Below are positions 19,835 through 29,226 of a stretch of DNA of 64,000 nucleotides, piece by piece; positions within the stretch are counted from its first letter, which is position 1, and every line of letters starts with the position of its first letter. The stretch spans positions 1-64,000 of the forward strand of contig NC_015167.1 of assembly GCF_000190595.1 (NCBI RefSeq), in the 5' to 3' direction. The stretch comes from Cellulophaga lytica DSM 7489. GTDB lineage: Bacteria; Bacteroidota; Bacteroidia; Flavobacteriales; Flavobacteriaceae. Position numbers and translations under genes: made by a program. Below the pieces are notes generated by a model, which was not told where the DNA came from, did not search any database, and saw nothing but the letters and a program-made list of their open reading frames with translations.

Positions 19835-20000
19835 AAAAAACCCACATTGGGGGTGTTTTGTACAAACTCCTATAAAACAGGATTAGGGCTAACAGCATGA
19901 TCAAGGATCCTTATACTAGTAAGGCCTGCTTTTACAAACTAAACTCACCCTTTAAAAACAAATTAATGTTGAGTTTGTCAAAAAAATACCAATGTGGGCA
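19835..20000 (-). ncRNA. ssrS: Probable 6S RNA
   Basis: A ~160-nt RNA on the minus strand between zapA and rny. Its ends pair perfectly: CCCACATTGG (19998-19989) with CCAATGTGGG (19850-19841), then a T6 tract. Moving inward, ACAAACTC (19978-19971) pairs with GAGTTTGT (19869-19862). An AT-rich asymmetric bubble follows, then an apical stem with AGCA/TGCT and CCTTA/TAAGG. One long hairpin with closing stem, central bubble and apical arm is the 6S layout. 6S RNA lies next to zapA in many bacteria, and I recall the same position in Bacteroidota. 6S sequesters housekeeping RNA polymerase. No clear own promoter; it may be processed from the zap transcript. Confidence 0.7.
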
Positions 20001-20034
20001 GTAATTTAATGTTATGTAATGAACGTATTTTATA

Positions 20035-20331
20035 TTATATAGAGCTCAGCTTAGATTCTACAATGTGTTCTAATGCTTTTAAACGCTTAGTAACTTCTGT
20101 TGTGTCTTCTTGTTTATCAATACTTTTTTGCTCTATTTTAGAGGCAAATTGTAAGGCACACATTGCCAATACATCTTGTTTATCTCTAACGGCATAATTT
20201 TGCTCAAACTTTTTTGCAAGCTGCTCTATATTTTTTGCAGCTTTACGTAAACCTTCTTCCTGACTAGGATCTATAGTTAACGGGTAAACCCTGTCTGCAA
20301 TAGAAAGTTTAATTTTTAGCTTTTCTGCCAT
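20035..20331 (-). CDS. zapA: Cell division protein ZapA
   Basis: 98-residue cytoplasmic FtsZ-associated protein that bundles protofilaments. N-terminus LKIKLSIADRVYPLTIDPSQEE, central RDKQDVLAMCALQFA helix and C-terminal coiled coil are typical of ZapA. ATG at 20331, 16 bases after the upstream coiled-coil gene. Directly followed by the 6S candidate. Confidence 0.88.
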   Translation of the reverse strand: MAEKLKIKLSIADRVYPLTIDPSQEEGLRKAAKNIEQLAKKFEQNYAVRDKQDVLAMCALQFASKIEQKSIDKQEDTTEVTKRLKALEHIVESKLSSI

Positions 20332-20347
20332 AAGTATTAATATTACA

Positions 20348-20638
20348 TTATTCAGCTAGTTGAGCAATACAATGGTCTAACTCTCTAATTAATGTATTTA
20401 TTTTTAGCTTTGCTTCTGTTTTATTTTTATTACTGCCTAGCATAGAATTTGCAAGTTTAAGAGCATTATACTTTTCTTCCCATTCTAAAACCAAATTAGA
20501 AGTTGCTGCTTGCTCTTTTTTAAGCGAAAGTAACTCTTCATACAACCTAGTATTTGCTTGCTTTAACAACTCCATCTTATGAAGTAGCTTGCTAACTTTG
20601 TTTTCTAAAGAATCAACAATTTCAACTAATTCGCTCAT
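20348..20638 (-). CDS. ZapB-like coiled-coil protein
   Basis: 96 residues, almost entirely heptad-like helix (LENKVSKLLHKMELLKQAN...). No enzyme motif. Gene order, directly before zapA in the same operon, suggests a division-linked role comparable to ZapB, which is also a small coiled coil; sequence identity to ZapB is not claimed. Transcribed from the strong promoter at 20663-20693. Confidence 0.75.
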   Translation of the reverse strand: MSELVEIVDSLENKVSKLLHKMELLKQANTRLYEELLSLKKEQAATSNLVLEWEEKYNALKLANSMLGSNKNKTEAKLKINTLIRELDHCIAQLAE

Positions 20639-20662
20639 TTACAAAAATCGATGCATTTATCA

Positions 20663-20693
20663 CAAAGTTAACATAGATTAAACTAGTTCGCAA
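20663..20693 (-). promoter_or_regulatory. Promoter of the zap operon (TTG-N20-TAACTTTG)
   Basis: On the minus strand TTG (20693-20691), 20-base spacer, TAACTTTG (20670-20663): a full Bacteroidota consensus match, about 25 bases before the ATG at 20638. Confidence 0.75.
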
Positions 20694-20834
20694 TACTTTT
20701 TTCAATTATTCTTGTAAAGAATTAAATATTAGCACTTAACCCTCTGTAATAAGGTGTTTTGGAATTTTTAAAGCATATTAGTTTTTTTCAATTAAACGGG
20801 ATTGGTTATTTTCGTATCAACTTTAAAAATACTT

Positions 20835-22526
20835 ATGAGAATTTACGCATTTATAGCTGCATTATTTTTACTTACTTCTGTATACGGACAAGAGAAATAT
20901 CCTCAAAATAAATTTCAGTCACCATTAGATATCCCTTTAATTTTGGCTGGTAATTTTGGCGAGTTACGCTCTAACCATTTTCATTCTGGTATAGATATAA
21001 AAACCCAACAAAGGGAAGGATTAGCTGTTTATGCTATTGATGATGCTTCTGTTACGCGTATTAAAATATCGCACTGGGGATATGGTAAAGCTCTTTACAT
21101 AACTCACCCTAGCGGTTACACCTCTGTGTATGCGCATTTACAAAAATTTTCTCCTAAAATTGAAGAGTACATCAAAAAAATACAATATAAAAAGCAATCA
21201 TATCAAGTAGAGACTTTTCCTGATTTTGGAGAGCTTAAAGTTAAAAAGGGAGAAGTTATAGCTTACTCTGGCAATACAGGTGGTTCTTCTGGTCCGCATT
21301 TACATTTTGAAATTAGAAGCAATACTACCAGCAAACCTACAAATCCGCTTTTATATGGTTACGATATTAGAGACGCAACAGACCCAACAATTTTAAACTT
21401 ATACGCTTATCCACTAAGTAATGATGCGCAAATTAACCGTAGCGCAAATAAAACTCAAATTAAATTTAAGAGGCAAGCAGACGGATCTTATTTGGCAGAT
21501 AAAGTTTATGCCTCTGGTACTATAGGAATTGGCTTTAATGGTTATGACAGGCAAGATATGGCTGCAAACAAAAATGGTATTTACGCTATAGAACAGTTGG
21601 TAAATGGTAAAACATACTCTAAATTTAAGTTTGATTCTTTTTCGTTTGCAGAAACAAGATATATTAACACATTAATAGACTACCAACACTACGGTAAATA
21701 TAGCCAGCGCATTGTAAAGTGTTTTAAAGACCCTAGTAATAAACTTAGTATTTATTCTGATTTACATAACGATGGAAAAATTGTTGTAAACAATGGACTT
21801 ACCTACAATGTAGAGTTGCTATTAAAAGACTGGGAAAACAACACTACAAAAATAATTATTCCTATTGAAGGCAAAGTACAAGAGCTAAAATCACCCAAAA
21901 AAGTTGCTACTACAGATAATTACTTAATAGCAAAAAAACCAAACAATTACAATTTAGAAGGGGCAAAAGTATATTTTCCTGCTAATACTTTTTATAACGA
22001 TTTCTATATCGATTTAAAAAAGGGGAAGGATACCGTAAAAATTCATAATAACGAAGTACCTGCACACCGCAATTTTACAATAACCTTTGATGTTAGTAAA
22101 TACTCTGATACTGAGAAAAAACAATTATTTATTGCTAGATTGAATAGCAAAAACTTACCTATACACGCAACTACATATAAAAGAGGAAATACCTTTACTA
22201 CAAGAACAAAAAATTTAGGCACATACACCCTTGCTAAAGATACTATTGCACCTGTTATTACGCCTAAAAACTTTAAAGCAAAACAATGGCTAAACAATTA
22301 CAAATATTTAAGCCTTAAAATTGTTGATGATTTAAGTGGCATTGACACTTATAATGCCTATATAAACGGAGAGTGGGTTTTAATGAGTTATGAATACAAA
22401 ACAAATACAATAACTTATAATTTTGATGATAAAATTCTTAATAAAAAAGAATGCAATTTAAAAGTTATTGTTACAGATAATGTAGGCAACAGTACTACAT
22501 ATGAAACTACTTTTTATAGAAAATAA
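20835..22526 (+). CDS. Secreted M23 family metallopeptidase
   Basis: Peptidoglycan-directed endopeptidase of 563 residues. Signal peptide 1-18 (ends SVYGQ). LytM/M23 domain with zinc ligands His50-x3-Asp54 (HSGID) and HLHFE (His155, His157). The remaining ~400 residues form beta-rich domains resembling Ig-like folds, a Bacteroidota-specific extension. I start at the ATG at 20835 rather than an in-frame codon at 20802, because the signal peptide begins there. Stands alone. Confidence 0.9.
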   Translation: MRIYAFIAALFLLTSVYGQEKYPQNKFQSPLDIPLILAGNFGELRSNHFHSGIDIKTQQREGLAVYAIDDASVTRIKISHWGYGKALYITHPSGYTSVYAHLQKFSPKIEEYIKKIQYKKQSYQVETFPDFGELKVKKGEVIAYSGNTGGSSGPHLHFEIRSNTTSKPTNPLLYGYDIRDATDPTILNLYAYPLSNDAQINRSANKTQIKFKRQADGSYLADKVYASGTIGIGFNGYDRQDMAANKNGIYAIEQLVNGKTYSKFKFDSFSFAETRYINTLIDYQHYGKYSQRIVKCFKDPSNKLSIYSDLHNDGKIVVNNGLTYNVELLLKDWENNTTKIIIPIEGKVQELKSPKKVATTDNYLIAKKPNNYNLEGAKVYFPANTFYNDFYIDLKKGKDTVKIHNNEVPAHRNFTITFDVSKYSDTEKKQLFIARLNSKNLPIHATTYKRGNTFTTRTKNLGTYTLAKDTIAPVITPKNFKAKQWLNNYKYLSLKIVDDLSGIDTYNAYINGEWVLMSYEYKTNTITYNFDDKILNKKECNLKVIVTDNVGNSTTYETTFYRK

Positions 22527-22633
22527 CACTGCAAAAGTAAAAGGTTAACCTAAAACAATTAATTTAATAAAATACACACCTAAAATAACAATAGTTTAAA
22601 AGATTAAAAGCTTATAAGTTTAGTAATTTCATA

Positions 22634-22641
22634 TACTTTTG
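22634..22641 (+). promoter_or_regulatory. -7 element TACTTTTG
   Basis: TAnnTTTG match 57 bases before the ATG at 22699 of the secreted unknown protein. Confidence 0.45.
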
Positions 22642-22698
22642 CAAAAATAAAGTGTCATAAACTTTAATACGGCAGTGTAATTACAGAGAATACAAAAA

Positions 22699-23352
22699 AT
22701 GAAAAAAACATTACTTTTTATAATATTACTATCTTTTTGTGGAGTACAAGCGCAAAAAAATATATACGAGAACAAACATTTTGATGCCATTAGCAAAGAC
22801 CATAAAGTACTGGCAATTATTCCGTTTTTAGCCAATTTGGAGCTAAAAGATAACATTACAAAAGAAAAGCTAAAAGAATTAGAAGAAAAAGAGGGCTACG
22901 CTGTACAAAATGCACTAGAGACTTATTTTTTAAGAGGTAAAAAAAAGAAGAAGTACGCTGTAGAATTTCAGAATATAAAAAACACTAATGCCCTACTAGC
23001 TAAAAACAATATTACATTTAAAAATATAGACATACACACCACTAAAGAACTAGCCAAGCTACTAAATGTAGATGGTATTATTAGTGGCAATATAGATTTA
23101 AATGTACTTTTATCTAACGGAGTATCTACATCTTTTAATTTCTTTGATTATTTTGATGGAAATGCAAATTATGGGCGTATTGGCATAAAAGTTAGTGATG
23201 GAGACTCTGGCAAACTATTGTGGAAATACGAAAAGGAAATTAACAAGAAGACTGGCAAAAACACCATAGACCTTATAGATGGTATGATGAAGAAAGCTAC
23301 TCGTAAATTTCCTTATGATAAAGAAAGAGTTAAAAAGAATAAGAAAAATTAA
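22699..23352 (+). CDS. Secreted protein of unknown function
   Basis: 217 residues. Signal peptide 1-18 (ends VQAQ). The pattern VLAIIPF near residue 36, LLNVDGIISGNI near 120 and a repeated-strand GKLLWKYEKE near 175 recalls periplasmic proteins of the LpoB/GNA1162/CsgG-like type that combine a beta-sheet core with ligand assembly. This is a fold impression only. Its stop overlaps the converging cysteine desulfurase gene by 4 bases. Confidence 0.7.
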   Translation: MKKTLLFIILLSFCGVQAQKNIYENKHFDAISKDHKVLAIIPFLANLELKDNITKEKLKELEEKEGYAVQNALETYFLRGKKKKKYAVEFQNIKNTNALLAKNNITFKNIDIHTTKELAKLLNVDGIISGNIDLNVLLSNGVSTSFNFFDYFDGNANYGRIGIKVSDGDSGKLLWKYEKEINKKTGKNTIDLIDGMMKKATRKFPYDKERVKKNKKN

Positions 23353-24497
23353 CTCTCTACAAACTCTTTTAATACTTGTATAGTATAATCTAACTCTTGC
23401 TTGGTATTGTATTTAGAGAAAGAAAAGCGTACCGACGGTTTTTGTAAATCTTCATTAGACAACACCTCTGTTAATACGTGAGACCCTAAGCTGCTTCCAG
23501 ATTGGCAAGCGCTACCTTTAGAACACCCAATACCTTTTAAATCTAAATGAAATAAAAGCATTAAACCTTTTTTCTCGTCTACAGGTAAATTTACGTTTAC
23601 CAAAGTGTATGTACTTTTATCTATATCACCAGACAACCCGTTAAATTTAACCTCAGGAATTTCTGTTTTTATTTTATCAATAAAGTATTGTTTAAGCTCT
23701 GTAACATAAGCCTTTTCTTCATCTAAATTATTATAAGACATTACAAAGGCCTCTTCCAAACCAACTATATTATGGTATGGTTCTGTACCCGCTCTAAAAC
23801 CACGTTCCTGAGAGCCTCCAAATATTAGTGGCTTAATACCTTTATCCTTTTTTATATAAGCAAAACCAATACCTTTTGGACCGTGAAATTTATGAGCAGC
23901 AGCAGTTAAAAAATCTACTGGAGTTTGTTGTACATCCCAAGCATAATGACCAACAGACTGTACAGTGTCTGAATGAAATAGAGCATTATACTCTTTACAC
24001 AATATACAAACTGCATCAATATCTAACTTGTTGCCTATTTCATTATTAACGTGCATAAGACTCACTATTTTTTTAGTATCATCTTTTGCCAATAACTCTT
24101 TTAAATGTATTAAATCTGGATTACCGTTAGCATCTAAATTTACGTAATGCAATGCAATACCGTATTCTTTTTCTAATTCCTCTACTGTATGTAAAACAGC
24201 ATGGTGCTCTATTTTAGAAGTAATAATAGTACGCACATCTAAATCTCTTACTGCTCCACGCAAAATCATATTATCTGCCTCTGTACCACCAGATGTAAAA
24301 ATAATTTCTGCTGGGTGTGCGTTTAAGTATTTCGCAATTGTTTTGCGTGTTTTTTCTATTGCAGTTTTAGCTGTTCTACCAAAACTATGTGTAGAAGATG
24401 GGTTCCCGTAACATTCTCCTAAAGCGTCTTGCATTTTTGCAATAACTTCTTCTCTTACCTGTGTTGTAGCTGCGCTATCTAAATAAACTTTTTGCAT
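23349..24497 (-). CDS. Cysteine desulfurase (NifS/IscS family)
   Basis: PLP enzyme that moves cysteine sulfur to a scaffold for Fe-S or thio-cofactor synthesis. 382 residues. PLP lysine Lys203 in AAHKFHGPKG; catalytic Cys331 in GCSKGSACQSGS. No other isc genes are adjacent, so it could equally feed tRNA thiolation. A hairpin AATCCCC/GGGGATT (24518-24539) lies 20 bases upstream of the start, and on the minus strand its loop contains TATTTTTG, a -7 match. Confidence 0.95.
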   Translation of the reverse strand: MQKVYLDSAATTQVREEVIAKMQDALGECYGNPSSTHSFGRTAKTAIEKTRKTIAKYLNAHPAEIIFTSGGTEADNMILRGAVRDLDVRTIITSKIEHHAVLHTVEELEKEYGIALHYVNLDANGNPDLIHLKELLAKDDTKKIVSLMHVNNEIGNKLDIDAVCILCKEYNALFHSDTVQSVGHYAWDVQQTPVDFLTAAAHKFHGPKGIGFAYIKKDKGIKPLIFGGSQERGFRAGTEPYHNIVGLEEAFVMSYNNLDEEKAYVTELKQYFIDKIKTEIPEVKFNGLSGDIDKSTYTLVNVNLPVDEKKGLMLLFHLDLKGIGCSKGSACQSGSSLGSHVLTEVLSNEDLQKPSVRFSFSKYNTKQELDYTIQVLKEFVES

Positions 24498-24597
24498 CAG
24501 AATTTATCAAAAATTATAATCCCCCAAAAATAGGGGATTTAAAATTAAATAATTCTAAAAAACGTTAAAATCTACATCTAATCAAAAGAAAAACTTT

Positions 24598-24605
24598 TAC
24601 ATTTG
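24598..24605 (+). promoter_or_regulatory. -7 element TACATTTG, 4 nt before the ATG at 24610
   Basis: Perfect TAnnTTTG match ending 4 bases before the start codon. If used, transcription starts at or inside the ATG (leaderless). No -33 TTG seen. Confidence 0.4.
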
Positions 24606-24609
24606 GAGT

Positions 24610-25116
24610 ATGAAGAAATATTTCCTTTTTAGTGCTCTTTTTGCATTACTTTCATGTAGTGATGGAGACTTGCAGATAGAAACTTTAGATTTTAGCACTG
24701 TAACAGCTCAAAACTGTGGTACACTTAGTGTTGATACTGAATTATTTTTTAAGATAAATGATAACGAAACTTTGATTTTAACATTAGCCTCTGGTTTATT
24801 AAAAAATGAAGTTTCTGAAGCAGAAATAACAAGTGCAATACCAGAATCTTCTCAACTAACATACCGTACATTTTCTGGCACCGTATCTAGTAGTTATTTT
24901 TGTGATTCTCCACCACCTGCAACACCTACAGTTTTAGAAGAAATTAACGCAGAAAAAGGAACTATTACTATAAACACAGTTGCTGGAGAAACAGAAGGCA
25001 CCTTTATACATACCATTAAACTTAAAGATATTACACTAAACAATAGTGATGATACACGTATAACAGATTTAAATATTGAAGATTTTGCTGTAATAACAAC
25101 AACAGTTCCTCAATAA
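24610..25116 (+). CDS. Putative lipoprotein, unknown function
   Basis: 168 residues with lipoprotein signal MKKYFLFSALFALLSC (Cys16). The mature part is acidic and beta-rich, with two further Cys residues (TAQNCGTL; YFCDSPPP) that could form a disulfide. No family recognised. Divergent from the cysteine desulfurase gene and convergent with the Smr gene. Confidence 0.75.
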   Translation: MKKYFLFSALFALLSCSDGDLQIETLDFSTVTAQNCGTLSVDTELFFKINDNETLILTLASGLLKNEVSEAEITSAIPESSQLTYRTFSGTVSSSYFCDSPPPATPTVLEEINAEKGTITINTVAGETEGTFIHTIKLKDITLNNSDDTRITDLNIEDFAVITTTVPQ

Positions 25117-25118
25117 TT

Positions 25119-25664
25119 TTAATTCTGAAAAATATAAACTTCAGTAGCTCCTAGTCCGTATTTTTGATAATCTGCGTCATAAAACTTTAAATTATCATAT
25201 TTATTAAATAGGTATTGCAACTCTTCCTTAAGCACTCCCTCTCCCACTCCGTGTATAAAAACAACTTTTTGTATTCTTTTTTGAATAGCAAAGTTTAATT
25301 GACGTTTAGCTGTTTCTAACTGTAAATTAAGCATATCAAAATTACCCATTCCTTTGCTAGACTTTACAAGCTGATTAATGTGTAAATCTACTTCCATTTT
25401 AGGAATATTTCGCTCTTTTGGTTTTATTGCTGGTTTATTTTTACGTTTTGGCTGCTCTTTTTCTTGTTTAATTTTAGCCACTTCATAATTAGATACTCTT
25501 ATTGTATCTGCATTTGCAATTTTAATTAGCTCTTTAGCTAAATAAGATATTTCAAAACCCAAATCAGTTTCAATGGTAATATTATCACCAACTACGGCAG
25601 TAACTGTACCTGAAATAGTATCATCTAAAACCTCTACTTTATCACCAATGCTAAAATTCTTCAT
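25119..25664 (-). CDS. Smr-domain (MutS2 C-terminal-like) protein
   Basis: 181 residues. N-terminal KOW/SH3-like beta domain (IGDKVEVLDDTISGTVTAV) followed by a basic linker and a C-terminal Smr domain: EVDLHINQL (about 92-100) and VVFIHGVGEGVLKEEL (about 134-150). Smr domains nick DNA or cleave RNA on stalled ribosomes. It lacks the MutS ATPase, so it is a stand-alone Smr protein often mislabelled as DNA mismatch repair protein MutS. Confidence 0.88.
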   Translation of the reverse strand: MKNFSIGDKVEVLDDTISGTVTAVVGDNITIETDLGFEISYLAKELIKIANADTIRVSNYEVAKIKQEKEQPKRKNKPAIKPKERNIPKMEVDLHINQLVKSSKGMGNFDMLNLQLETAKRQLNFAIQKRIQKVVFIHGVGEGVLKEELQYLFNKYDNLKFYDADYQKYGLGATEVYIFQN

Positions 25665-25775
25665 ACCTAATTCTTACATCTTTTACCTCTTAATTTTAAA
25701 AAATAATAAGACGTTTATTTTCTTTCCACAAAAATAGTAGTATTTTTCCAGTTCAAAAATAGATTGCAAGCCTAA

Positions 25776-26075
25776 ATGCTGTTACCAAGACTAGAGTTTA
25801 ACATTAATGATTATATGCTTCCTTGTATGAACAAGAAGTTTTTTGGTGTAGACTGCCCTGGTTGCGGCATACAAAGATCAATTTCGTTAATACTGCAAGG
25901 AGATTTTAGTGGTGCATTTTATATGTATCCCGCAATTTATTCTTTAATTCTACTTTTTGGTTTTATAGGGGTTAACCACTTCTATAAAATTAAATATGCT
26001 AATAAAATTATTATTTCCTTATTAGTCATCAATTTTGTATTAGTTTTTACTAACTATATTAATAAATTTATTTAA
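25776..26075 (+). CDS. DUF2752 membrane protein
   Basis: 99 residues. The motif VDCPGCGIQRS (about 25-35) followed by hydrophobic helices identifies DUF2752. The CPxCG cysteines and the Arg are the family signature; function is unknown. First gene of a three-gene run with two CCC-motif membrane proteins, 19 and 14 bases apart. The start could be this ATG or an internal one. Confidence 0.87.
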   Translation: MLLPRLEFNINDYMLPCMNKKFFGVDCPGCGIQRSISLILQGDFSGAFYMYPAIYSLILLFGFIGVNHFYKIKYANKIIISLLVINFVLVFTNYINKFI

Positions 26076-26094
26076 CCAATTACTTTTTTAAATT

Positions 26095-26424
26095 ATGGAA
26101 CAACAAAAATTACCAAACGTTACTATTGCATTAGTATTAGGAATAATTTCTTATGTTGGATGCTGCTGCACTTCTGGATTTGGAGGAATACTTTTTTCTG
26201 GTATAGCTCTATTTTTAATAAATAAAGACACTAAAATCTACCAACAAAACCCACAAGAATACTCAAACTTTGGACAGTTAAAAACCGCAAAAATTGTTTC
26301 TATTATAGGTCTTGTACTAAGTATTATAACAGTAGGGCTTTACATATTCTTTAAATCTACAGGTGCTTATGATGAAATGATGGAAGAGTTTATGAAGGGA
26401 TACAACCAAGGATATAATCAATAA
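26095..26424 (+). CDS. CCC-motif membrane protein (first copy)
   Basis: 109 residues, two membrane helices (about 10-38 and 60-85). A cytosine-rich cysteine triplet CCC sits in the first helix (VGCCCTSG), and LKTAKIVSIIGLVL in the second is the family signature. Related to DUF4190-like proteins. C-terminal tail with MKGYNQGYNQ repeats. Function unknown; operon with DUF2752 and a paralogue. Confidence 0.87.
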   Translation: MEQQKLPNVTIALVLGIISYVGCCCTSGFGGILFSGIALFLINKDTKIYQQNPQEYSNFGQLKTAKIVSIIGLVLSIITVGLYIFFKSTGAYDEMMEEFMKGYNQGYNQ

Positions 26425-26438
26425 TATATATCTAAATT

Positions 26439-26750
26439 ATGAAAGAAGAATTACCAGGTGCTAGTAGCGCTATGACAATGGGAATAATTGGCTTAATTGC
26501 AACTGTTGCATGTTGCGGACCTCTTGGAGCTATTTTTTGTTTTATTAGTTTATCTAAGGGTAAAAAAGCAAGATTACTTTATGAGCAAAATCCAGGCCAA
26601 TACACAGGAATTGAAAATGTAAAAACCGCGAAGATTTTATCTATCATAGGATTAGTTATAGCGGCCCTATATCTTGTATTTATAATACTATACTTTGGAG
26701 TTATAATAGCTGCCATTACAACAGGAAGTATGGATGGTATGCAATATTAA
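26439..26750 (+). CDS. CCC-motif-like membrane protein (second copy)
   Basis: 103 residues, clearly paralogous to the preceding gene: same two-helix layout, YEQNPGQYTGIENVKTAKILSIIG (matched here in parts YEQNPGQY and VKTAKILSIIG). The cysteine triplet is replaced by ACCGP, so only two cysteines remain. It ends the operon before the terminator at 26775. Confidence 0.85.
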   Translation: MKEELPGASSAMTMGIIGLIATVACCGPLGAIFCFISLSKGKKARLLYEQNPGQYTGIENVKTAKILSIIGLVIAALYLVFIILYFGVIIAAITTGSMDGMQY

Positions 26751-26774
26751 ACTACAATAGACATATTGATAGCA

Positions 26775-26808
26775 AAAAAATCCCAATACATATGTATTGG
26801 GATTTTTT
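26775..26808. terminator. Bidirectional terminator: perfect 34-nt palindrome
   Basis: AAAAAATCCCAATACAT pairs completely with its mirror half. It serves the CCC-protein operon and the converging recQ. Confidence 0.92.
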
Positions 26809-26828
26809 ATTTTAAGTTTATTTGTAAA

Positions 26829-29030
26829 CTAGTTTGCTACTTCACTAATAAATTTTATTCTATATAAACGTAGCTCTTCATCTTCATAGTCACCATCAAA
26901 CTCTTCTACAGCAGCATCAATATTATCAGATTCTGCCTCTAAAAAGTAATCGTGTATTTCTTCTTGTTGGTCTTCATCTAAAGTTTCATCTACCCAATAA
27001 GTAATATTTAGCTTTGTACCACTATATACTATTTGTTCCATTTCTTTTATCAACTCTGCTAACTCTAAACCTTTAGCATCTGCAATATCTGTTAATGGTA
27101 ATTTACGATCTACGTTTTGTATTATGTACAGTTTTAAAGCAGAATTAGCTCCTGTACTTTTAACCACCAAATCATCTGGTCTAACAATATCATTATCCTC
27201 TACATACTTGGCTATAAGTGCTAAAAATGGTTTTCCGTATTTTTTAGCTTTACCTTCTCCTACTCCATGTATGTTAAGCATATCTTCCATACTGGTTGGG
27301 TACTTAAGCGCCATGTCATCTATAGACGGATCTTGAAAAACTACAAAAGGAGGTACACCGTGCTTTTTAGCTTCAGACTTTCTAAGTTGCCTTAACAACT
27401 GTGCAAGCTCTTTATCTGCTACACCACCAGAACTTTTTGCTGCACTCACAATAGCATCATCATTTGCTTGGCTATACACATGATCTTTTGTCATTAAAAA
27501 TGATTTTGGCTCCTTGGCATAATCAACACCCATTGGTGTAACACGTAAAATTCCGTACTGTTCTATTTCTTTACGTAAATAACCAGCAACTAAAGTTTGG
27601 CGAATTAAAGCCATCCAATAACCAGCATCTTTATCTTTCCCTATACCAAAAAATGGTTTTTCATTGGTTTTATGCGAAGTTATTAGTGCATTTTTTTTAC
27701 CAATTAAGGTATTTACTATTTCCTTAGATTTAAATTTTTCTTTAGTGCCTTGTACCACACTAATAAGCTTAACTACATTTTCTTTAGCTTCTACTTTTTC
27801 TTTAGGAGTACGGGTGTTATCATCCATATCTGCTCCTTCTCCATTAACCTCGTCAAATTCCTCTCCAAAATAATGAAGAATAAATTTTCTACGAGACATA
27901 GATGTTTCTGCAAAAGCAACAACTTCTTGCAGCAATGCATTTCCAATTTCTTGTTCTGCAACGGGTTTCCCAGACATAAATTTCTCTAGCTTTTCTATGT
28001 CTTTATAAGAATAAAAAGCCAAACAATGTCCTTCTCCTCCATCTCTACCTGCCCTACCAGTTTCTTGGTAATAGCTTTCTAAACTTTTAGGTATATCATG
28101 ATGTATTACAAAACGCACATCTGGCTTATCTATACCCATACCAAAGGCAATTGTTGCAACCACAACATCTACCTCTTCCATTAAAAACATATCTTGATAA
28201 CGAGACCTTGTTTTTGCATCAAAACCAGCGTGATAAGGCACAGCACTAATACCATTAACTTGTAATACCTGTGCTAATTCTTCAACTTTTTTACGACTTA
28301 AGCAGTATACAATTCCAGATTTACCTACGTTTTGCTTTACAAAACGTATTATATCTGCTTCTATATTCTGAGTTTTTGGTCGTACTTCATAAAATAAATT
28401 AGGCCTGTTAAATGATGCTTTAAATAGTTTAGCATCTGCAATCCCTAAATTTTTTACAATATCTTCTTGCACCTTTGGTGTAGCTGTTGCCGTTAAACCT
28501 ATCATAGGTATATTGTCTCCTAGCTTACCAACAATGGTTTTTAAATTTCTATATTCTGGTCTAAAATCATGTCCCCACTCAGATATACAATGGGCTTCAT
28601 CTACCGCTACAAAAGATATTTTTACAGATCTTAAAAACTCCACATACTCTTCTTTTATAAGAGACTCAGGAGCTACATACAATAATTTAGTTACACCGTT
28701 TACAATATCTTCTTTCACCTCTTTTACTTGAGTTTTAGTTAAAGAAGAATTTAAAACGTGTGCAATTCCGTGTTCAGAAGAGATACCACGTATGGCATCT
28801 ACCTGATTTTTCATCAAAGCTATTAGAGGAGAAACAACAATAGCTGTACCTTCTTGCATTAACGCTGGTAACTGATAGCAAAGCGATTTGCCTCCGCCAG
28901 TTGGCATTATAACAAACGTATTATTACCCTTAAGCAAGTTATTGATGACACTCTCTTGTAATCCTTTAAATTTTGTGAATCCAAAATGTTTTTTTAAGGA
29001 AGCGTGCAAATCAATGTTAGAGTTACTCAT
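26829..29030 (-). CDS. recQ: ATP-dependent DNA helicase RecQ
   Basis: 3'-5' superfamily 2 helicase for recombination and fork repair. 733 residues. Walker A PTGGGKS (43-49), DEAH box at 144-147 ([16 protein letters not shown]), motif [14 protein letters not shown] winged-helix region, and an HRDC domain around 565-630 ([16 protein letters not shown]). A C-terminal acidic tail of ~90 residues (about 640-733) follows, as in other Bacteroidota RecQ1 proteins. Divergent from kdsD across 196 bases. Confidence 0.97.
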   Translation of the reverse strand: MSNSNIDLHASLKKHFGFTKFKGLQESVINNLLKGNNTFVIMPTGGGKSLCYQLPALMQEGTAIVVSPLIALMKNQVDAIRGISSEHGIAHVLNSSLTKTQVKEVKEDIVNGVTKLLYVAPESLIKEEYVEFLRSVKISFVAVDEAHCISEWGHDFRPEYRNLKTIVGKLGDNIPMIGLTATATPKVQEDIVKNLGIADAKLFKASFNRPNLFYEVRPKTQNIEADIIRFVKQNVGKSGIVYCLSRKKVEELAQVLQVNGISAVPYHAGFDAKTRSRYQDMFLMEEVDVVVATIAFGMGIDKPDVRFVIHHDIPKSLESYYQETGRAGRDGGEGHCLAFYSYKDIEKLEKFMSGKPVAEQEIGNALLQEVVAFAETSMSRRKFILHYFGEEFDEVNGEGADMDDNTRTPKEKVEAKENVVKLISVVQGTKEKFKSKEIVNTLIGKKNALITSHKTNEKPFFGIGKDKDAGYWMALIRQTLVAGYLRKEIEQYGILRVTPMGVDYAKEPKSFLMTKDHVYSQANDDAIVSAAKSSGGVADKELAQLLRQLRKSEAKKHGVPPFVVFQDPSIDDMALKYPTSMEDMLNIHGVGEGKAKKYGKPFLALIAKYVEDNDIVRPDDLVVKSTGANSALKLYIIQNVDRKLPLTDIADAKGLELAELIKEMEQIVYSGTKLNITYWVDETLDEDQQEEIHDYFLEAESDNIDAAVEEFDGDYEDEELRLYRIKFISEVAN

Positions 29031-29165
29031 AGTATTGTATAGTGGTTGTGTTTACTGTTTTAAATAAAATAAAATTCAAGATACTCAAATTTTAGGAATC
29101 CGTACAAAATTTAAGGCAAATTTAATTTCAATCAAATTACTGTATCACATAAAAATAAGTTTACG

Positions 29166-29173
29166 TAATTTTG
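29166..29173 (+). promoter_or_regulatory. -7 element TAATTTTG of the kdsD operon
   Basis: TAnnTTTG match 53 bases before the TTG start at 29227. No good -33 TTG. Confidence 0.45.
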
Positions 29174-29226
29174 TATTCTTAAAGATAATACATCTTTTTT
29201 AAAAGAACACATAATTTAAGATTACA

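Noticed and set aside
25119-25664. MutS mismatch repair protein
   Set aside because: Only the Smr domain and a KOW-like N-terminus are present; the MutS ATPase and clamp are missing.
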